Origin: Biomaibacter acetigenes
GTDB lineage: Bacteria > Bacillota > Thermosediminibacteria > Thermosediminibacterales > Tepidanaerobacteraceae
Length of the DNA stretch: 64,000 bases
Assembly: GCF_003691585.1 (NCBI RefSeq)
Contig: NZ_CP033169.1
Span: forward strand, 1,178,001-1,242,000
Direction: 5' to 3'
Positions 60,417 to 64,000 of the stretch are shown piece after piece. A program made the position numbers and the translations under genes. Numbering within the stretch: the stretch's first letter is position 1; every line of letters begins with the position of its first letter. Under the pieces are notes generated by a model, which saw nothing but the letters and a program-made list of their open reading frames with translations, made no database searches and had not been told where the DNA came from.

Positions 60417-60632
60417 ATGAACAAAATAAAGATTTTGAGAGCAAAAAATAAAATATCTCTTAAACAGCTTGCTGAAAAAACAGGATTATCAATAGGATAT
60501 TTAAGTCATCTTGAAAATGGTTCAAGAAATAATCCCTCCAAAGAGACAATGGAGCGAATTGCAAAAGCTCTAGGGGAAACAGTACATGAAACCTTTTTCC
60601 CAGAAGAGAGGAAGGGATATATGAATGAATGA
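60417..60632 (+). CDS. Cro-like XRE-family regulator
   Basis: 71 residues, essentially one XRE helix-turn-helix: ILRAKNKISLKQLAEKTGLS, GYLSHLENGSRNNPSKETME, ending ETFFPEERKGYMNE. First gene of the rightward operon, behind a CGGAGGGG site and the candidate early promoter. By position it is the Cro counterpart of the S24 repressor. Confidence 0.88.
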   Translation: MNKIKILRAKNKISLKQLAEKTGLSIGYLSHLENGSRNNPSKETMERIAKALGETVHETFFPEERKGYMNE

Positions 60633-60674
60633 AATTCAACAGTCTTCGATCTAAATAATTGGGGGGTAGGATGA

Positions 60675-60989
60675 ATGATTCAAAAAGACTTAAGTTTGTT
60701 AACCAGACGAAAGATGTATTCAATTCTTACGCATTTACAGACAAAAACGGAATTTCCGCGAGCAAGACAGATATTCACTAACACACTCAAATTTTTCGAT
60801 GACAAATGCCCTGGATGTGGTGCAGAAAGCGAAAAGAGTAGGCTGGTGCGGATATTCAGAGAAGACTCCGATTTCGATATCGCCACCTACATCTGCCCCA
60901 AATGTGGCACAATTTACCGCAAATATGAAGACAAAAGAAAACCCATCCAAGGGGACCTCTTGGAGGCGGTATCATGGATAGACTCCTGA
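60675..60989 (+). CDS. Zinc-ribbon phage protein
   Basis: 104 residues with CPGCGAESEKSRLVRIF near residues 45-61 and ICPKCGTIYRKYEDKRK near 73-89, forming a four-Cys zinc ribbon. Its 3' end overlaps the next gene by 16 bases. Function unknown; small zinc-ribbon proteins are common in phage early regions. Confidence 0.65.
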   Translation: MIQKDLSLLTRRKMYSILTHLQTKTEFPRARQIFTNTLKFFDDKCPGCGAESEKSRLVRIFREDSDFDIATYICPKCGTIYRKYEDKRKPIQGDLLEAVSWIDS

Positions 60990-61264
60990 CTCAACAAGAC
61001 CTCGCCAAACGGTGGCAAGTTTCCGTCAGAGCAATAGAAAAATGGCGAGCCGAAGGAATTCTTCAACCCGCTAAAGGTATACCGGCCATACGGTTTACTC
61101 CGGAATATATAGCAGAGCTTGAAGGTGTTGAACTGGCAAAGACATCACCATTGCAGGTCAAACGGTTAGAGCGGGAGATAGAGGATCTTAGGCGAGAGAA
61201 TGAAGAGTTAAAGGGGATTATTGCTAAAGTGCTGGCAGAAACATCAAAAGTGATTAACTTATAA
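60974..61264 (+). CDS. MerR/excisionase-like helix-turn-helix protein with coiled coil
   Basis: 96 residues. The N-terminal helix-turn-helix LLTQQDLAKRWQVSVRAIEKWRAEGI with a winged RFTPEYIAELEG is of the AlpA/excisionase type. The C-terminal half (VKRLEREIEDLRRENEELKG) is a leucine-zipper coiled coil. It may be the element's excisionase or a small regulator. It overlaps the preceding gene. Confidence 0.7.
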   Translation: MDRLLTQQDLAKRWQVSVRAIEKWRAEGILQPAKGIPAIRFTPEYIAELEGVELAKTSPLQVKRLEREIEDLRRENEELKGIIAKVLAETSKVINL

Positions 61265-61319
61265 GTTTGACATACCAATAAAGATTGTTGGATGCCAATC
61301 AAAGGGGAGGATGATGATA

Positions 61320-61820
61320 ATGAAACAAAGGCAGATAACTAAAAATCAGTTTGAAAAATTTCTCAAGGCCAATAACCTCACTATAAAAATTATCCCGGTC
61401 TGGGAAGGTGCCACAGACAGATACAAAATGGAAGTCTATTACAAAGGGCACCTGATCGCCGATGGTAACGAGTTTTACAAAAAAGAACCGAATTATACTT
61501 GGGCCTATGAATACATCATGGATCTCACCGGTAGCTATGAATGGGAAAAATATGTTGATGTTGAAAGGTTCAAGACAATTGAGGAAATCGAAGAAATTGA
61601 GGAAGATATGAGAAGGATGGAAGAAATAAAAGTTAATCTTACAAAGGACGAAGTACTTAACTTATTAACTGCTGCACAATGTTTAAGCGAACGCAAGCAA
61701 AAAACATTAAAGTTATATCAAGATATCAACCTTAGTGAAAATTTTCAAAATTCAACTATAGAAGAAATAAAATTGCTTGACTCCGCATATAAAAAGCTGT
61801 TTCAGGCACTACTTTACTAA
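61320..61820 (+). CDS. Hypothetical phage protein
   Basis: About 166 residues. Aromatic-rich N-terminal half (IIPVWEGATDRYKMEVYYKG, YTWAYEYIMDLTGSYEWEKY) and an acidic helical C-terminal half. ATG 61320 is nine bases from GGGGAGG (61304-61310), whereas the ATGs at 61311 and 61314 sit on it. No family recognised. Confidence 0.6.
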   Translation: MKQRQITKNQFEKFLKANNLTIKIIPVWEGATDRYKMEVYYKGHLIADGNEFYKKEPNYTWAYEYIMDLTGSYEWEKYVDVERFKTIEEIEEIEEDMRRMEEIKVNLTKDEVLNLLTAAQCLSERKQKTLKLYQDINLSENFQNSTIEEIKLLDSAYKKLFQALLY

Positions 61821-61867
61821 TACCCAAAATTTTTGAATAAAAAGTGGACAAGGGGGAGGTGAGGAGA

Positions 61868-62032
61868 GTGGAAAAATATCAAGTTGAATTTAAGCAACAA
61901 ATAAAAATAGCGGAAAAGATTATACGACTACTGGAAGATGAAAATGTTAAAATTGCTGATGTGCCTAAAATATGTGAAAAAGTAATTTCACTTTCTGGTA
62001 AATCGCCAGTTAAATGGACTGAAATAGATTAA
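61868..62032 (+). CDS. Small hypothetical phage protein
   Basis: 54 residues from GTG 61868, helical: EKYQVEFKQQIKIAEKIIRL, ending SGKSPVKWTEID. GGGGGAGG (61852-61859) is the ribosome site, which excludes the upstream GTG 61844. Function unknown. Confidence 0.5.
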   Translation: MEKYQVEFKQQIKIAEKIIRLLEDENVKIADVPKICEKVISLSGKSPVKWTEID

Positions 62033-62052
62033 TTATAGGGGAGGTGAGAAGG

Positions 62053-62124
62053 ATGGAAGAAGAAATGATACGGTTTAGGTACATTACTGATGACGAAAGA
62101 AAAGAGATAAATTCCGTAAGCTAG
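62053..62124 (+). CDS. Short ORF with strong ribosome site
   Basis: 23 codons, MEEEMIRFRYITDDERKEIN then SVS, behind GGGGAGGTGAGAAGG. Possibly a truncated or frameshifted gene; nothing recognisable follows in the other frames. Confidence 0.3.
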   Translation: MEEEMIRFRYITDDERKEINSVS

Positions 62125-62175
62125 TAGCTTCAAAGAATTTATCTCGGGAGGATCTAGTTTTAATATTAACATCCA

Positions 62176-62472
62176 TTAGTTTGAATTACGATATTTTTCC
62201 ACAAGGCTTGTTAGAGAAGACTCTAGGAATTCGAAAGTTGTAACATTTTCAATAACTTCTAAATTCACTTTGCCTGGTTTTAACTGCCAAAGATATATAA
62301 CAGCTTTCATCTTTTTACGACTGTTATTTAGCCCGGATACTTCTAATTCATAGTTATCATTAATTTTACGATAAATGACTTGTTCAGCATCTATAACTTT
62401 AATAGAGTAATCGGGACCTAATTTTGAACATATTTCTTTTAACTTTTTAGTTGGGCTTTTCACTTTAAACAA
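62176..62472 (-). CDS. Hypothetical protein on the opposite strand within the early region
   Basis: 98 residues from TTG 62472 (GGGAGG eight bases ahead; GTG 62481 overlaps the site). Contains KKLKEICSKLGPDYSIKVID, VIYRKINDNYELEVSGLN and VEVIENV-like VNLEVIENVTTFEFLE. Alternating strands suggest a small alpha/beta domain. It is the only leftward gene in the early operon, a typical position for an accessory (moron) gene; function unknown. Confidence 0.5.
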   Translation of the reverse strand: MFKVKSPTKKLKEICSKLGPDYSIKVIDAEQVIYRKINDNYELEVSGLNNSRKKMKAVIYLWQLKPGKVNLEVIENVTTFEFLESSLTSLVEKYRNSN

Positions 62473-62532
62473 ATCAAACACCTCCCTTCAGAGAAATTTT
62501 ACCATAATTCAGGAGAAAGGAGGGCAGTGATT

Positions 62533-62799
62533 ATGCTAAAGGAAGAACTCGAAAGAGAAATCAATAGCATCACTCAACAGCTTAATGAATGTAACCGAAT
62601 TATCGCCTTAGCTGTAGAAGCCGCCCAAAAAGCAGACAAGCTCCGAATAGAATTAAAAAAGCTTATGATTGAATACCTAAAAATTGATACAGCAAAAGCC
62701 GAAATAAAGCCGCTTTTTATCTTTCAAGGCAAAACAAAAGACCTTCTCAAAGAGCTTGAGAAGGCACAAAACCACTCACCCTCATTTTACCACTGGTAA
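62533..62799 (+). CDS. Hypothetical coiled-coil phage protein
   Basis: 88 residues, largely helical: LKEELEREINSITQQLNECN, LAVEAAQKADKLRIELKKLM. AAGGAGGG at 62517-62524 supports ATG 62533 rather than GTG 62527. Function unknown. Confidence 0.55.
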   Translation: MLKEELEREINSITQQLNECNRIIALAVEAAQKADKLRIELKKLMIEYLKIDTAKAEIKPLFIFQGKTKDLLKELEKAQNHSPSFYHW

Positions 62800-62824
62800 A
62801 TGAGGGAATCAAGGGAGAGATAAT

Positions 62825-63043
62825 ATGTTAACAAAATGTCCCCTGAAACCAAGAAAAACTATAGTCGGCAAAGATAGAAGAGATAATGAAGTGCCTCTTA
62901 ATGAAGCAAGCTACAAAGAAGAAGAGGTATATGACTTTGGTGAATGTATCCATAAAGAATGCGCTTTCTGGAGCACCGATGCTGAGTGTTGCGGCATTCT
63001 GTTATTATCAGATACCGGCATGTATTTTAGTATGCGAATATAA
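62825..63043 (+). CDS. Small cysteine-containing phage protein
   Basis: 72 residues with CPLKPRKT near the start and a Cys cluster FGECIHKECAFWSTDAECCG, arranged like a small metal-binding knuckle. Ribosome site GGGAGAGA. Similar short Cys proteins occur in Firmicutes phages; function unknown. Confidence 0.5.
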   Translation: MLTKCPLKPRKTIVGKDRRDNEVPLNEASYKEEEVYDFGECIHKECAFWSTDAECCGILLLSDTGMYFSMRI

Positions 63044-63061
63044 AAAGGAGGCCGAAACATA

Positions 63062-63286
63062 ATGCCAGACAAAGAAATAAAGTTTGAAATCATACAAAAT
63101 CTTGGGATCCTCTCTACATCTCCAAAGGGATGGAGAAAAGAAATCAATTTGATCAGCTGGGATGGCCGAGAACCAAAATACGATATCCGGGATTGGGACC
63201 CTGAACATAAAAGAATGAGTAAAGGTATTACGTTGACAACTGAAGAGCTGAAAAAGCTGAAGGAGGTCCTAAATAAGTGGAATTAA
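63062..63286 (+). CDS. YdbC/PC4-family ssDNA-binding protein
   Basis: 74 residues. NLGILSTSPKGWRKEINLIS and WDGREPKYDIRDWDPEHKRM match the strand pattern of the YdbC (transcriptional coactivator p15/PC4-like) family, which binds single-stranded DNA as a dimer. Ribosome site AGGAGGCC. It overlaps the next gene by ten bases. A role in element replication or transcription is likely. Confidence 0.85.
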   Translation: MPDKEIKFEIIQNLGILSTSPKGWRKEINLISWDGREPKYDIRDWDPEHKRMSKGITLTTEELKKLKEVLNKWN

Positions 63287-63732
63287 AACAAGTGACTATC
63301 AAAAAAGCTGTACCACCAGATCTGCCTGGCGCAAAAATTACGGTGTTCGGAAAAAACTACATAGGCACCAAGCACTATTTAATCAGAGAAGATATAGCAC
63401 CAAAGGCCTTTATCTCCGCAGTAAACGGCCTAAGTGAAATTAGAGTTCTCAACGCACCAAGTCTTGAAGGCTATTTCAAGGATGATTTTTATCACTGCTC
63501 TGATATAGATGCAGAAACTGGGCTTATTAAAGATAAAGTCATAGATGGTAAAAAGCTTTTAATTATTATGATCAAAACAGAAGCAGGCCCTGTTTATGTA
63601 AATTACAACTATTATTGCTATCTTAAAAGATTAAAATTGGAATTTCGATTTAACACACCTACATTGCCCATAGGTTTATTCAAAAATAACGAACTTGTCG
63701 GGATTTTATGCCCGATAGAATTAAAAAAGTAA
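63277..63732 (+). CDS. Hypothetical phage protein
   Basis: 151 residues from GTG 63277, inside the end of the PC4-like gene, with AAGGAGG upstream. Strand-rich: KQVTIKKAVPPDLPGAKITV, KLLIIMIKTEAGPVYVNYNY and LKLEFRFNTPTLPIGLF, ending ELVGILCPIELKK. This could be a sliding-clamp-like or beta-barrel domain, but I cannot assign it. Confidence 0.55.
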   Translation: MELKQVTIKKAVPPDLPGAKITVFGKNYIGTKHYLIREDIAPKAFISAVNGLSEIRVLNAPSLEGYFKDDFYHCSDIDAETGLIKDKVIDGKKLLIIMIKTEAGPVYVNYNYYCYLKRLKLEFRFNTPTLPIGLFKNNELVGILCPIELKK

Positions 63733-63752
63733 ATCAAAAGGAGAGAGAAACC

Positions 63753-64000
63753 GTGGATATGAACATCAGTATAAAAATCGACGCACCTGAATTGGCAGGT
63801 GCCATTCAAGCCCTGGCCGCAGCTTTGCTTGAAATGTCCAAACCTGTATCTGAATCCATGCCAACACCTGAACCAGAACCGACACCAATAGCACAATTTA
63901 AACCATCACCAACAGCTGTCCCGACTACCCCTATATCAACATCACAACCGATACCGGAACCGGTAATAACACCCGCACCCCCGACAACTGTTCCAACTAC
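63753..64000 (+). CDS. Pro/Thr-rich protein, 3' end outside window (partial)
   Basis: GTG 63753 follows AAAGGAGAGAG and opens a frame with no stop before the window ends, at least 82 codons. A short helical N-terminus (NISIKIDAPELAGAIQALAA) is followed by a long low-complexity Pro/Thr/Glu/Ser tract (TPEPEPTPIAQFKPSPTAVP and on). The tract looks like a linker between the N-terminal module and a C-terminal domain that lies outside. Function unknown. Confidence 0.6.
   Translation, partial: MDMNISIKIDAPELAGAIQALAAALLEMSKPVSESMPTPEPEPTPIAQFKPSPTAVPTTPISTSQPIPEPVITPAPPTTVPT

Larger units (their letters stand above)
58246..64000. mobile_element. Left part of a prophage or integrative element inserted in comEC
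   Basis: Starts next to the truncated comEC and continues beyond the window. Order: integrase and S24 repressor on the minus strand, then a rightward early operon with a Cro-like regulator, zinc-ribbon and helix-turn-helix proteins, several small hypothetical proteins, a YdbC/PC4-like ssDNA-binding protein and a Pro/Thr-rich protein. This is the lysogeny-to-early-region layout of temperate Firmicutes phages. No structural genes are visible yet, so an integrative conjugative element is possible. The left attachment core must lie near 58200-58260. Confidence 0.8.

Noticed and set aside
63618-63896. Minus-strand open frame opposite the last phage genes
   Set aside because: Mirror of the Pro/Thr-rich plus-strand frame, giving a Gly/Cys/Phe/Arg-rich artefact without a ribosome site.

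Overview
The window looks like a chromosomal segment of an anaerobic, low-to-mid GC Gram-positive bacterium of the class Clostridia. A member of the Thermoanaerobacterales/Thermosediminibacterales is my guess from gene order, not a proven placement. Supporting signs are purine-rich Shine-Dalgarno sites, frequent TTG/GTG starts, T-box leaders on branched-chain amino acid operons, a clostridial-type DnaE, a pyruvate kinase with an extra phosphoryl-transfer domain, and a biotin-dependent sodium-pumping decarboxylase.

Layout. 1-7069: end of a CBS-HotDog (YtoI/SpxR-like) gene, dnaE, a small protein, pfkA, pyk and a thioesterase. 7092-18068: branched-chain amino acid biosynthesis. A T-box precedes ilvB-ilvN-ilvC-leuA-leuC-leuD-leuB; a second T-box precedes a solitary second ilvB; ilvE follows. 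ilvD is not in the window. 18236-22472: a lipoprotein-like gene, then a graveyard (glycosyltransferase and IS1634-like remnants) and an IS110-family element. 22473-37296: an accessory catabolic region with nitroreductase, FdrA/AllF, a split AllG, carbamate kinase, a cyclase-type hydrolase, a nitrilase-type amidohydrolase, an NCS2 permease and a PucR regulator, followed by a CaiB-type CoA-transferase and a complete four-subunit decarboxylase. 37490-38879: an IS4/IS701-like element with terminal repeats and a target duplication. 39177-48264: GGDEF protein, folD, LysE exporter, calcium-type P-ATPase, metallo-beta-lactamase-fold hydrolase and typA. 48265-54534: small and decayed genes, birA and dapB. 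54815-57563: DUF362-ferredoxin protein and a ClC antiporter with an RCK-C domain. 57700-58245: the 5' end of comEC, cut off by an integrated phage-like element that runs from about 58246 to the end of the window.

Working hypothesis for 22.5-37.3 kb. NCS2 imports a cyclic ureide or nucleobase-like compound. The cyclase opens it, and FdrA/AllG releases the carbamoyl group as carbamoyl phosphate. Carbamate kinase makes ATP from that, the nitrilase-type enzyme removes an amide nitrogen, and the residual dicarboxylate is activated by the CoA-transferase and decarboxylated with sodium export. The families are recognised from sequence; the joined pathway and its substrate are inference.

Six otherwise intact genes (dnaE, pyk, the first ilvB, nitroreductase, carboxyltransferase, oadG) each carry one extra base, five of them in homopolymer runs. 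The IS transposase and one small gene instead lack single bases in runs. Since dnaE is essential, base-calling error is the simplest explanation. These genes are annotated across the break.
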